Shown piece by piece: positions 7,002-15,817 of a DNA stretch of 64,000 nucleotides (the first letter of the stretch is position 1; the number at the start of each line of letters is the position of its first letter). Source of the DNA: Sphaerospermopsis sp. SIO1G1. GTDB taxonomy: Bacteria; Cyanobacteriota; Cyanobacteriia; Cyanobacteriales; Nostocaceae. The notes under the pieces were generated by a model. The model ran no database searches. It was not told the DNA's origin and worked only from the letters and a program-made list of their open reading frames with translations. The translations under genes and the position numbers were made by a program. The DNA lies in the NCBI GenBank assembly GCA_010672785.1, contig JAAHFX010000009.1:214516-278515 (forward strand), in the 5' to 3' direction.

Positions 7002-9926
7002 TTAATTAACTGCAACCGTCCTAGCTTCTTTTATCCAACTATCAAACTCAGTTTGATTATTTTTCACCCACTCTTGAGCATGACCACGAATTTCGGCGAT
7101 ACTGTCTTCACCATTGATGAATAGTTTATTTTGAGCGCTGATATCGTCTGCTGGAATTTTCACTAGCTCAAAAAATCGTTTGGCGGTGGGATTTTCACTC
7201 ATAAATTCCTTATTTGCTAAGATGCGGATATTATCAACAACAAAGCCCAAATTTTTACCCGGTGCTGTCGTATCTTGTGCTGTCACATTACCTTGCTCTG
7301 GAGGTAAGGAAGTGAAAGGAACTTCTAACCAAATCACATCCTCACCAACTTTTAACTCCTCAGCCATCCAATAGGGAGTCCAAGTGTAATAAAGCACTGG
7401 TTGACCTTGTTGATAGCGAGTCATTGTGTCTGCAATTAAAGCTTGGTAAGAACCTTGATCTTCTTCTACGGTATCTTCTAAACCATAGGCTTTAATGTGA
7501 TGTTTAATTACTAAAGAACAACCCCAACCAGCATTACAACCAGTTAAATTGGCCTTACCATCACCATCTGTATCAAACAGTTTGGCAATTTCTGGATCTT
7601 TGAGTTGTTCAATGTTAGTGATGTTGTATTGATCCGCAGTCTTTTTATCAATTTGATAACCTTGCAACTGATTACTGCTAAGAACACCAACCCTTTCTAA
7701 CTTCTCATCCCCACCATTTTTTTCAAAAAAGTTATTGTGTAATCTCTCCCAATGGACACCTGTATAATCTATATCACCTTGTCCTATACTTAAGTGTAAG
7801 GTATTGTGATCAATACGTTTGGGTTCAGGGGTTTTATAGCCAAGTTCTCTCAAACCTATGTTGATGATTTCTGTATGAAAGCGACCTTCTAACAAGGTAC
7901 TATGGGCAGATTGTATTTGGGAAGATTGAGATGAAGACTGTTCTTTTACAGGTTGAGATTGTTGTTGAGCAGCTTTTTTAGCCTCTTCCACCCAACCATC
8001 AAACTCAGCTTGATTATTTTGAATCCACTCCTGAGCATGACGACGGATATCTGCTACATTATTTTCTCCTTTCTTAAACAGTTCGTTTTGCTTGTTGATA
8101 TCATCTACGGGAATCTTAATCTGTTCAAATAAACGCTTGGCCGCAGGATTTTCATTTAGAAATTCCTTATTAGCTAAAATGCGGATATCATCAATGGCAA
8201 ATCCTAAATTTTTGCCCATTGCGGTGGTATCTTTTTCTGTGAAGTTGCCTAGTGCTTCAGGTAAAGATGTAAAGGGAACTTCCAGCCACACCACATCTTC
8301 ATTAACCTTTAATTCACCAGCCATCCACATCGGAGTCCAAGTATAATAAAGGACTGGTTTTCCTTGTTGGTAGCGAGTAATGGTATCTGCAATTAAAGCT
8401 GAGTAAGTACCTTTATCGTGTTCTACTGTATCTTCCAAACCGTAAACTTTCAGGTGATGATCTAGCACTTTTTGACAACCCCAACCAGCATTACAACCAG
8501 TTAAATTAGCTTTCCCATCGCCATCAGAGTCAAATAATTTGGCAATTTCTGGATCTTTGAGTTGTTCAATATTGGTGATGTTGTATTTATCAGCAGTCTT
8601 TTTATCAATTTGATAACCTTGCAAGAGGTTAGCGCTAATCACACCCACTCGTTCTAACGTACCTTCACCACCACCTTCTTCAAAAAAGTCATTATGACCT
8701 TTTTCCCAATGCACAGGAGTATAATCTAGCTCACCATTTCCTAAAGCTATGTGCATGGTGGTATATTCAATTTGCTGTGGTTTTGGGATCTCATAACCAA
8801 GTTTTTTCAAAGCTATGTTGACAATCTCGGTTTGAAACCTCTCTTCCAATAAGCTGCTATGAGCAGATTTGATTTCTATCCCAGTACCAGGTAATTTATT
8901 AGTTTGAGTAGTTTGGGCCGTATTATTTGGAGAAATTTGTTGCCAGATGGAAGTAATTAATAAAACACCCAAAATGCTGGAAGCAAAGATAGCGATATAT
9001 CGTGTTGAATGAGAGAAGAAAAAGCTAATGGGTGGCTTTTGTTTCCAGTCAACTTGATTGTCACTTTGACCGATAACATGAGTCATACGGTCAAGCATAA
9101 TTGCAATGAGGACAATACTTAATCCCCCTACACTTGCTAGTCCTACATTTACACTACCTAAACCCTGTAATACCATCCCTCCTAAACCTTGCACACCAAT
9201 CATGGATGTTACTACTGACATGGATAATGCTAAGAGGATGGCTTGGTTTACACCTGCTAAAATTGTCGGCATAGCTAGGGGAATTTGCACTTCCCATAAC
9301 ATTTGGCTGGGGGTAGAACCAAAGGCGGTTGCAGCTTCTACTACTTCTTCTGATACTTGCCTAATTCCTAAGTTTGTTAAACGTACAAGGGGGGGTACTG
9401 CAAAGATAAAAGTGGCTATTACTCCAGATACTTCACCGATACCAAATAACATAACTACCGGCACTAGATACACAAATGACGGTAGAGTTTGCATGGCATC
9501 CAGGACTGGTTGTAGCCATTTTTCTATTTTTTCATTACTGGCGCTGATAATACCAAGGGTAATACCCACCACCATACAAAAAGCAACGGCTGTTAATATT
9601 AACGATAGTGAGACCATTGCTTGTTCCCAAGCCCCGACAAAGCCAATTAAACTCAGGGCTAAAATACTAAAAATTGCTATTCTATATCCTGCTAATTGCC
9701 AAGCTAATAAACCTATGAAAATTAGAAAGATTAATGGTGGAATTGCTAAGAATAACCACTGTATACTGTCTAGGGTAATACTAATGGGAGAACGAATTAA
9801 CTGGAAGAATGGACGATAGTTATCAACTACAAAGTCAACACTGTTGGTAATCCAATCTTCTAGGGGTAAGGTATAAAGTTTAAATGGGTTAAGTATTGCG
9901 TCTAGGCTACTTGTTGCTATTATCAT
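7002..9926 (-). CDS. Glycine betaine/proline-type ABC permease fused to two substrate-binding domains (ProW-ProX-ProX)
   Basis: Residues 1-290 form a ProW-like permease with about seven membrane segments and the EAA loop EEVVEAATAFG around 190-215. A further membrane segment at about 308-330 is followed by two tandem ProX/OpuAC domains (about 350-650 and 674-974) facing the periplasm. Each repeats ProX landmarks such as QGYQIDKKTAD, LTGCNAGWGC and VLYYTWTP, and each keeps the three tryptophan positions (VHWE, NAGWG, YTWTP) that form the betaine cage in E. coli ProX. A betaine-type quaternary ammonium substrate is therefore likely. proV lies upstream on the same strand. Odd points are the 974-aa fusion with a duplicated receptor and a start codon immediately preceded by a heptamer array instead of a ribosome binding site. 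Confidence 0.93.
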   Translation of the reverse strand: MIIATSSLDAILNPFKLYTLPLEDWITNSVDFVVDNYRPFFQLIRSPISITLDSIQWLFLAIPPLIFLIFIGLLAWQLAGYRIAIFSILALSLIGFVGAWEQAMVSLSLILTAVAFCMVVGITLGIISASNEKIEKWLQPVLDAMQTLPSFVYLVPVVMLFGIGEVSGVIATFIFAVPPLVRLTNLGIRQVSEEVVEAATAFGSTPSQMLWEVQIPLAMPTILAGVNQAILLALSMSVVTSMIGVQGLGGMVLQGLGSVNVGLASVGGLSIVLIAIMLDRMTHVIGQSDNQVDWKQKPPISFFFSHSTRYIAIFASSILGVLLITSIWQQISPNNTAQTTQTNKLPGTGIEIKSAHSSLLEERFQTEIVNIALKKLGYEIPKPQQIEYTTMHIALGNGELDYTPVHWEKGHNDFFEEGGGEGTLERVGVISANLLQGYQIDKKTADKYNITNIEQLKDPEIAKLFDSDGDGKANLTGCNAGWGCQKVLDHHLKVYGLEDTVEHDKGTYSALIADTITRYQQGKPVLYYTWTPMWMAGELKVNEDVVWLEVPFTSLPEALGNFTEKDTTAMGKNLGFAIDDIRILANKEFLNENPAAKRLFEQIKIPVDDINKQNELFKKGENNVADIRRHAQEWIQNNQAEFDGWVEEAKKAAQQQSQPVKEQSSSQSSQIQSAHSTLLEGRFHTEIINIGLRELGYKTPEPKRIDHNTLHLSIGQGDIDYTGVHWERLHNNFFEKNGGDEKLERVGVLSSNQLQGYQIDKKTADQYNITNIEQLKDPEIAKLFDTDGDGKANLTGCNAGWGCSLVIKHHIKAYGLEDTVEEDQGSYQALIADTMTRYQQGQPVLYYTWTPYWMAEELKVGEDVIWLEVPFTSLPPEQGNVTAQDTTAPGKNLGFVVDNIRILANKEFMSENPTAKRFFELVKIPADDISAQNKLFINGEDSIAEIRGHAQEWVKNNQTEFDSWIKEARTVAVN

Positions 9927-9930
9927 GCTT

Positions 9931-10030
9931 GGTGATTGGTGATTGGTGATTGGTGATTGGTGATTGGTGATTGGTGATTGGTGATTGGTGATTGGTGATT
10001 GGTGATTGGTGACTGGTGATTGGTGATTGG
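9931..10030. repeat. Heptamer array (GGTGATT)~14 between proV and the ProW fusion
   Basis: About 14 nearly perfect GGTGATT units on the plus strand, with one GGTGACT variant. The array ends four bases upstream of the minus-strand start codon at 9926, so it occupies the whole ribosome-binding region of the fusion gene. On the transcript strand it reads CCAATCA/AATCACC, with no Shine-Dalgarno match. Confidence 0.95.
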
Positions 10031-10035
10031 GTTGA

Positions 10036-10144
10036 ATTACGAATTACGTTAGCGTAGCTCTCCCAAAAGGAGTATTACGAATTACGAATTACGAATTACG
10101 AATTACGAATTACGTTAGCGTAGCTCCTCTGAAAGAGGCATTAA
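10036..10144. repeat. GAATTAC array with two copies of a hairpin-bearing repeat
   Basis: Tandem GAATTAC units surround two versions of a GC-richer module (CGTTAGCGTAGCTCTCCC.. and CGTTAGCGTAGCTCCTC..). The same composite occurs in reverse orientation at 39209-39299, 40157-40269 and 44287-44467. It abuts the stop codon of proV at 10146. Confidence 0.88.
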
Positions 10145-10145
10145 G

Positions 10146-11330
10146 TTAGTTCTCTGAATTGCTGATATTTTCTAGTACATCTGCCATTGTGACAATGCCT
10201 TGAAATTTGCCTTTTTTATCTATTACAGCTATGGGTAATCCTTGTTGATATAAAGGAAAAGTGTTTTCTATTATGCTGTCAGCACTAACTTGAGGAAAAT
10301 CTGTTTTCATGACTGTGGTAATCTCAGATGTTTCGGCTAAGGCTGAAGTTAAAGTTTTTTGATCTAAAATACCAACAGGTTGATGAGAGCTATTGACAAC
10401 GCATAGATATTCTTCTTTTGATATTTTCTCTAGTGCTACGCTGGGTGAGTCTTCCCCAAGTATGAAGGGTTGGATCTCACGTGTGATTGAACCTACTGTA
10501 ATCACTTGGGCGCGGTTAACATCTTCTGTGAAGGAACGGATATAATCGTCGGCGGGCTGGGTAATTAATTCTTCTGGTGTACCAATTTGTACTATTGCAC
10601 CGTCTTTCATGACTGCAATGCGATCGCCTATTTTTAAGGCTTCTTGAATATCATGACTAATAAATACGATGGTTTTATGTAGTTCTTTTTGCAGTCTTAA
10701 TAATTCATCCTGCATTTCTCGCCTAATGAGGGGATCAAGGGCGCTAAATGCTTCATCCATTAAGAGGATGTCTGCATCTGTGGCCAATGCACGGGCTAAA
10801 CCTACCCTTTGCTGCATCCCACCACTAAGGGAAGAAGGTAAATAATTAGCCCATTCACCTAAACCTACACTTTCTAGGTTTTCTAGGGCTTTTTGACGGC
10901 GTTCGATTTGATTTACACCTTTGACTTTTAAACCATATTCTACGTTTTCTGCTACTGTTCTGTGAGGGAATAATCCAAATTTTTGAAATACCATTGATAC
11001 TTTGCTCAGACGTATTTCGCGCATCCGGTTTTCATCAACTTTGGCAATATCTTCATCATCTATGTAAATACTGCCAGTGGTAGGATTAATCAGGCGATTG
11101 ATGCAACGCACTAAGGTAGATTTTCCTGAACCAGATAATCCCATGATTACAAATAATTCACCTTGATTGATGGTAAAGGATACATCTGCAATCCCTAAAA
11201 CATTGCCAGTTGCTTTTAAAATTGAGTCTCTGGTTCCACCTGATTTGAATAACTGTAGTGCTTTTTGGGGTTTACTTCCATAAATTTTTACCAGATTTTC
11301 AATAACTATTTTTGGTTCTGATTTCTTCAT
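10146..11330 (-). CDS. proV: Glycine betaine/proline-type ABC transporter ATP-binding protein
   Basis: A 394-aa ATPase subunit. Walker A is GLSGSGKST, the ABC signature is LSGGMQQRVGLARAL, and Walker B is ILLMDEAFSALDPL; the H-loop histidine follows in FISHD. After the ATPase core (to about 275) come about 120 residues with CBS-type sequence (PVGILDQKTLTSALAE and KFQGIVTMADVLENI), as in ProV/OpuAA, where CBS domains gate transport by ionic strength. It powers the ProW-ProX-ProX permease downstream, from which it is separated by 219 bp of repeats. The ATG at 11330 starts in a conserved lead-in (KKSEPKIVIENLVKIYG). Confidence 0.94.
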   Translation of the reverse strand: MKKSEPKIVIENLVKIYGSKPQKALQLFKSGGTRDSILKATGNVLGIADVSFTINQGELFVIMGLSGSGKSTLVRCINRLINPTTGSIYIDDEDIAKVDENRMREIRLSKVSMVFQKFGLFPHRTVAENVEYGLKVKGVNQIERRQKALENLESVGLGEWANYLPSSLSGGMQQRVGLARALATDADILLMDEAFSALDPLIRREMQDELLRLQKELHKTIVFISHDIQEALKIGDRIAVMKDGAIVQIGTPEELITQPADDYIRSFTEDVNRAQVITVGSITREIQPFILGEDSPSVALEKISKEEYLCVVNSSHQPVGILDQKTLTSALAETSEITTVMKTDFPQVSADSIIENTFPLYQQGLPIAVIDKKGKFQGIVTMADVLENISNSEN

Positions 11331-11736
11331 TGTTTTATTTCTAAACAGCTAGCTGTTTGAAACTACAGCATAAGGTTTTGATATTTCCCCTAAAATCACA
11401 GGAGATTCTCAACTAATATTGCTATGCGGCCTTATTTACTAGTACAGATTAGCATAAGTATAGCAATCATTCTAAATTGCTAAAAAGCTTAATATATTAA
11501 TTGTTAAGCAGAAGTTACGAAAGGATTAACTACGAAGGACACAAAGAACACGAAGGTAATAGGGTTACAAGAGATATTTTGCGTAAGTCCTATATAAATC
11601 TTACTTTTGACTTCCCCACAGCGGTACTAGTGTTTGACTTTTGCTATGAGCAAGGAATTTGAGTTCATTGGTGGATAGAAGTTTTATGTTAAGTTGACAC
11701 CAATGCTTGTTCCCTATTCCCTTTACAATTATTTAT
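11331..11736. other. Intergenic region with repeat fragments
   Basis: No gene is seen. It contains a GCGTAAGTCCTA end (about 11581-11592), an ACGAAGGACACAAAGAACACGAAGG stretch of a kind found in other gaps here, and a TTCCCTATTCCC motif near 11710. It separates the biosynthetic-type genes from proV, so an own promoter for proV is possible but not identifiable. Confidence 0.5.
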
Positions 11737-12669
11737 TTATTTCAATTCTTGCGCTCTTCCTCCTCCTTTATGAGTTACCCAAATAGATTCAAAGTTTTTG
11801 AGCATTATTTCTTGGGAAGTTATAGTTTCTTCTTTTCCAAATGGTTGGATGATCGCATCAATATTTGGGTAAATGAAAAAAGGAACAGAAATGCGACTAC
11901 CAGGATGTTCATGAATTACTGCATGGGGTGTACTAACAAATAAACCATTAGTCCACATTTGTAACATATCCCCTAAATTAATCACAAATGTATTTTCTAA
12001 AGAAGGTGCATCAATCCAATTATCTTTTGTAAAAACTCTTAAAGATGGATGAGGTAATTGTTCTTGAATTAGAACTGTGAAAATACCATTATCTGTGTGT
12101 TTACCAGCTTTTCCTGAATTTTCTGGATAGTAAATTGTACGTTGGATTAAAACAGGATCATTAAAATAAGGATCAAACCAGGTTGGTTCTAAATCTAAAG
12201 AGCGCGCGATCGCTTGTAACATTTTCGGCACAACCTTGGTCATTATTTCCTGTTGTAATTGATAATGAGAGGTGGCAAAACCTGGAGCTACACTATCGTC
12301 AGGTAAAACATTTTGACCTATAAAGGGTTTATCTGATGAGGGTTTATCTATTCCTAAATCAAAAATTGCTTTTGGATCAAAACCTACTTCTTCATGTAAG
12401 AATTCTCCATATAAAGGTACATATCCCCGTGAAGTGGGAGGATATACTTTTTGCATATCATGTCCATACTGAGTTTTGATTTCGTCTGGTAATTGAAAGA
12501 ATTTTCTGGAAGCTTCTATAGTTTGATCAATACTAGATTGAGAGACTCCATGATCTTTTAGATAGAAAAATCCATATTCGTAACAAGCATCATATAATCT
12601 CTTGATTTCTGGATTATCAACTTCATGTTTATCTAACTCGGATAAGGATATAATTGGTAGATGCTCCAT
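11737..12669 (-). CDS. 2-oxoglutarate/Fe(II) oxygenase, isopenicillin-N-synthase family (copy 2)
   Basis: A 310-aa non-haem iron oxygenase. The iron ligands are visible: His191-x-Asp193 in KHTDNG and the distal His249 in STPH. The 2-oxoglutarate carboxylate site follows as Arg259-x-Ser261 (SRIS). The N-terminal DIOX_N region includes GFFYLKDHGV and SRGYVPLYGE. Such enzymes hydroxylate, desaturate or cyclise small molecules in the cytosol. It is a clear paralogue of the gene at 15818-16744. It lies downstream of the dehydrogenase-like gene with a 64-bp gap and on the same strand. The substrate is unknown; context suggests an amino-acid or betaine-like compound. Confidence 0.9.
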   Translation of the reverse strand: MEHLPIISLSELDKHEVDNPEIKRLYDACYEYGFFYLKDHGVSQSSIDQTIEASRKFFQLPDEIKTQYGHDMQKVYPPTSRGYVPLYGEFLHEEVGFDPKAIFDLGIDKPSSDKPFIGQNVLPDDSVAPGFATSHYQLQQEIMTKVVPKMLQAIARSLDLEPTWFDPYFNDPVLIQRTIYYPENSGKAGKHTDNGIFTVLIQEQLPHPSLRVFTKDNWIDAPSLENTFVINLGDMLQMWTNGLFVSTPHAVIHEHPGSRISVPFFIYPNIDAIIQPFGKEETITSQEIMLKNFESIWVTHKGGGRAQELK

Positions 12670-12733
12670 TGGTCTTCCTCTAAAATTTACAAGTAGCTAA
12701 ATTTATTAGCTAATCACTCAAAATGACAGCTAT

Positions 12734-14053
12734 TTACTGATTCTCCAACACTGAAATAAGTTTGGTAATGGTAGGAATTTTCACTTTCTTGCCAAAATCA
12801 TATTGTCTGATTTTTGTGACAATACTGCTATCTGGTTGGTATGTGTCTTCATTGTCAAAAACCCAACTTGTACCGCAACTCCAGCGAATTACGTCTACTA
12901 ATAGGTCTTTGGTTAATCCCATATTCTTACCCAGCATATAGGATTCTTGTAAAATGGCATAGTTAACATAAGCCATGAAATCTGTCAAATCTTGAGCAAT
13001 CTTTTCTAGTTTAGCATCTAGTTTTTGTTGGGGGCGCTCATAGGTGAGTTGATAGGGAAGAGGTTTAATTCTCCCAAAACTATCAGTTACCCGTTCAGGA
13101 GAATGGACATAACTGCGATTTAAACCATAGGGAGAAGATGCAATAAATCCTGGTACTCTCAGATCAAAGTTATTTTCCTCTTCGATTAATTTTGTTACCA
13201 TGACGTGATTATCATGGGCGTTATATTTCTCTCCTGATTGACGATATCTAGCTTCAATAATTCTACCTAGTGGTAAAGGTACATTTAACTCATCTGCTAA
13301 TTTTACTGTCAAATCTGTGTCTTTAACAGTAATTTCCAAAGAGCAGGAATAGTCATAACTACCATCAAAAATAAATGGGGTAACTTGTTCAGAAACAAAA
13401 CTGTTACCACGGGATGGTTTGATAAAATCCCACATCCAGATGAGGGGAATTCCTTGGGTTTTGGCGATCGCTAAAACTTCTCCTACTACTACCATTCCTG
13501 TGTAAAACAGTAAGTTTGTGAGTAATTTAACTGTTTGTGCTTCCCCAATTCTGTTACTCACAAAAAAGGAGATTTTACCCATATTTTCTAGGGCTTTTTC
13601 ACACAAATCATAACCTGGTTTATCGCCACTTGCATAAAAACTAATGTTAGCAAAATCTACTCCCATGTGGGATAAATTACTAACGGGACATTCTAAACTA
13701 TACACACCTTTTTTCTTTGCTTCTTTAGCAATATTTTGGGTATTGTGATAGTCTGTAGTGGAAAAATCAATCCAAGTTGAGCCAGGTTTCATCCCAGCTA
13801 AAGCTCCTTTTTCCCCTAACATATTTTCAGTTACATGGTGAGGTAAGGGAAGATTTGTAACTACAATATCTGCATTTTCAGCTACTTCTTTAGGACTATT
13901 ATACCAAACCGCCCCGGCTGCAATTACTGTTTTTGCAGCTTCTGGATATTTATCATAAACCTGTACAGGATATCCTGCTTTGAGGAGTTTGAAAATCATG
14001 GGTTTGCCCATTGAACCTGTGCCAATGTAAGCAATTCTTTTGAGGTTACTCAT
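12734..14053 (-). CDS. NAD(P)-binding beta-hydroxyacid dehydrogenase-like protein (3-hydroxyisobutyrate dehydrogenase superfamily)
   Basis: The N-terminal Rossmann fold has GTGSMGKP (the GxGxxG-type dinucleotide loop), and the region continues with TWIDFSTTDY and ECPVSNLSHMG, as in the beta-hydroxyacid dehydrogenase family. At 439 aa it is about 150 residues longer than typical ~290-aa members. The extension (about 320-439) is helical and looks like a second all-alpha dimerisation-type domain. The catalytic lysine expected near 175 lies in AQTVKLLTNLL. It probably oxidises or reduces a hydroxyacid-type intermediate, or could be an imine reductase-like relative. It sits among oxygenase and sulfotransferase-like genes on the same strand. 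Confidence 0.82.
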   Translation of the reverse strand: MSNLKRIAYIGTGSMGKPMIFKLLKAGYPVQVYDKYPEAAKTVIAAGAVWYNSPKEVAENADIVVTNLPLPHHVTENMLGEKGALAGMKPGSTWIDFSTTDYHNTQNIAKEAKKKGVYSLECPVSNLSHMGVDFANISFYASGDKPGYDLCEKALENMGKISFFVSNRIGEAQTVKLLTNLLFYTGMVVVGEVLAIAKTQGIPLIWMWDFIKPSRGNSFVSEQVTPFIFDGSYDYSCSLEITVKDTDLTVKLADELNVPLPLGRIIEARYRQSGEKYNAHDNHVMVTKLIEEENNFDLRVPGFIASSPYGLNRSYVHSPERVTDSFGRIKPLPYQLTYERPQQKLDAKLEKIAQDLTDFMAYVNYAILQESYMLGKNMGLTKDLLVDVIRWSCGTSWVFDNEDTYQPDSSIVTKIRQYDFGKKVKIPTITKLISVLENQ

Positions 14054-14191
14054 GAGTTTATTCAGGATAATTGTTCAGGACATTAAGCCGTTAATAAAAT
14101 GATACTGAATAAACCTAAAGCCAATCCTAAAAATTGTTTTAAGGTTCAATATAATTACCATTATGTTCGTTTGAACACTGTTAATATTCCT

Positions 14192-14240
14192 GGTAATTGG
14201 TAATTGGTAATTGATAATTGGTAATTGGTAATTGGTAATT
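14192..14240. repeat. Heptamer array GGTAATT
   Basis: Seven GGTAATT units with one TGATAATT variant, between the dehydrogenase-like gene and the downstream end of the second sulfotransferase-like gene. It is one of several repeat insertions inside this gene cluster. Confidence 0.88.
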
Positions 14241-14281
14241 CTAACTTTTGACTCCTGACTCCTGAATAATTAGCAAATTAA

Positions 14282-15019
14282 TTAATTAATTACTAATCTA
14301 TTTTCATAGAGTTTTTGATAATAAGGCAGACAAAAGTCATACGCATCTTTTAATTTCTGATTATCTTCTATTTTCACATACTGTTTTTCTTTCCGTGCTT
14401 GAAAACCAGAAGTTGACTGTAAATAATTATGCCATCCACCTTCCAATTGACTAATTTCAGGTTTAATCTTAGATTTCCATTTTAGAGCTTCTTGAATAAA
14501 TGGTATGCCCACAGCATTGCAATAAGCTTTGATAGTGGCTTCAGGTTTTTGTACTAAATCGTCAGAATCAATTAATATTGATATTTTTCCACTCATTTTA
14601 TTGACTATTTCAAATAGTCTGTTTAGTTCCACATATCCAGTTTCTTCTAAAGTAAAATCAGGCCAAATTTCAAAAAGTGATGGGAGTGTTTTTGCAGGAT
14701 GCCTAATCAAAAAAGTATTCTCAAAACAAGACAAAAAATCTTCGTTGGCTATAGGTATTACTTGGTAGCCCATGTCTTTAATAAAGACTCGTTGCTTTTC
14801 ATTCTTTTGCTGTAACTTTTCCCAAGTTGAGCTAAAATTATATTTGGCATTTGGAACTATGTCTGGACAACGGGTAGTATTACAACGATCTTCACTGTAG
14901 TAAAAAGATAAAGCAAACGGTTCGTGAGATACAAAAAAATCTCCTCTTTCTCGCATCATTGTTTCAAAAGCAGTGGAAGTCGAGCGGGGTATTGCCCATA
15001 ATGCTAATATTTTTTTCAT
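14282..15019 (-). CDS. Sulfotransferase-like P-loop protein (copy 2)
   Basis: A 245-aa protein starting MKKILALWAIPRSTSTAFE, where PRSTSTAFE matches the 5'-phosphosulfate-binding loop of PAPS sulfotransferases. FLIRHPAKTLPSLF matches the RxPxxxxxS 3'-phosphate-binding element. It is a tandem paralogue of the gene at 15057-15791: the first 28 residues are almost identical and the stop-to-start gap is 37 bp. The family includes proteins annotated only as sulfotransferase family, so phosphosulfate transfer is likely but the acceptor is unknown. In copy 2 the 3'-site reads RHP instead of RDP, a possible specificity or activity difference. Confidence 0.82.
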   Translation of the reverse strand: MKKILALWAIPRSTSTAFETMMRERGDFFVSHEPFALSFYYSEDRCNTTRCPDIVPNAKYNFSSTWEKLQQKNEKQRVFIKDMGYQVIPIANEDFLSCFENTFLIRHPAKTLPSLFEIWPDFTLEETGYVELNRLFEIVNKMSGKISILIDSDDLVQKPEATIKAYCNAVGIPFIQEALKWKSKIKPEISQLEGGWHNYLQSTSGFQARKEKQYVKIEDNQKLKDAYDFCLPYYQKLYENRLVIN

Positions 15020-15056
15020 TAGAGTAAGTAAGTAATTATCCTAATTTGATATTATC

Positions 15057-15791
15057 TTAATCAATTCGCAGTCTATGTTCGTAAAGTTGTTGATAATAAG
15101 GCAAACAATACTCATAAGCCTGTTTTAAGTAATCATTATCTTCTATTCCAACATAATCTTTTTTCTCTCTTTCTTTAAATCCTTGACTTGATTGTAAATG
15201 AGTATGCCAACACCCTTCCCATTGTAGAATTTCAGGACGTACCTTGGGTTGCCATTTTAAGGCTTGGGGCATAAACTTAATTCCTACGGCATCACAGTAA
15301 GCTTTGACTGTCGCCTCTGGTTTCTGTACTAAATCATCGGAGTCTATGACAGGAGGAACTTTTCCCAAAAAGGCTTTGGTGGCTTCAAATAATTGGTAAA
15401 GTTCTGCATAGGCAGTTTCACTTAAACTAAAATCAGGCCAACCAGCAAATAGAGAAGGGAGAGCTTTAGCTGGATCACGAATCAGAAAGCTATGATTAAA
15501 GTGGGATAAAAAAGTTTCATCAGCGCGATCATAAATAAAACGCCCCATATCTTTAATAAAGACTGGTTGGTTTTGGGCTTTATTAATTATGTCTTGGAAT
15601 AGAGGTTTAAAGTTATAAGCAGGATTACTTTCAGCATCTTTATAGCGATCGCATCTCCTCTCCTCGCTGTAGTAAAAATATAAACCAAAGGGTTCATCAA
15701 GAACCAGAAAATCTCCCCTTTCCCGCATCATTGTTTCAAAAGCTGTGGAAGTTGAGCGGGGTATTGCCCATAATGCCAAAATTTTTTTCAT
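15057..15791 (-). CDS. Sulfotransferase-like P-loop protein (copy 1)
   Basis: A 244-aa P-loop protein with the PRSTSTAFE 5'-PSB loop at residues 11-19 and FLIRDPAKALPSLF as the 3'-phosphate-binding motif, both expected of PAPS-dependent sulfotransferases. The C-terminal third contains VIDSDDLVQKPEATVKAYC, shared with copy 2. It lies 26 bp downstream of the oxygenase gene at 15818 and 37 bp upstream of copy 2, which suggests co-transcription. The sulfate acceptor is unknown. The product of an adjacent hydroxylating oxygenase would be a reasonable acceptor (inference). Confidence 0.83.
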   Translation of the reverse strand: MKKILALWAIPRSTSTAFETMMRERGDFLVLDEPFGLYFYYSEERRCDRYKDAESNPAYNFKPLFQDIINKAQNQPVFIKDMGRFIYDRADETFLSHFNHSFLIRDPAKALPSLFAGWPDFSLSETAYAELYQLFEATKAFLGKVPPVIDSDDLVQKPEATVKAYCDAVGIKFMPQALKWQPKVRPEILQWEGCWHTHLQSSQGFKEREKKDYVGIEDNDYLKQAYEYCLPYYQQLYEHRLRID

Positions 15792-15817
15792 ACAATATCA
15801 TCAAAAATTCTTACATT

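Noticed and set aside
6793..7124. Two overlapping plus-strand frames of 70 and 91 codons
   Set aside because: They translate the G-rich and CCAATCA repeats and then run antisense into the ProW fusion gene.
9106..9819. 237-codon plus-strand open frame
   Set aside because: It lies wholly antisense to the ProW membrane domain, whose minus-strand frame has clear family motifs. The plus-strand translation is rich in Thr, Pro and Ile with no recognisable domain.
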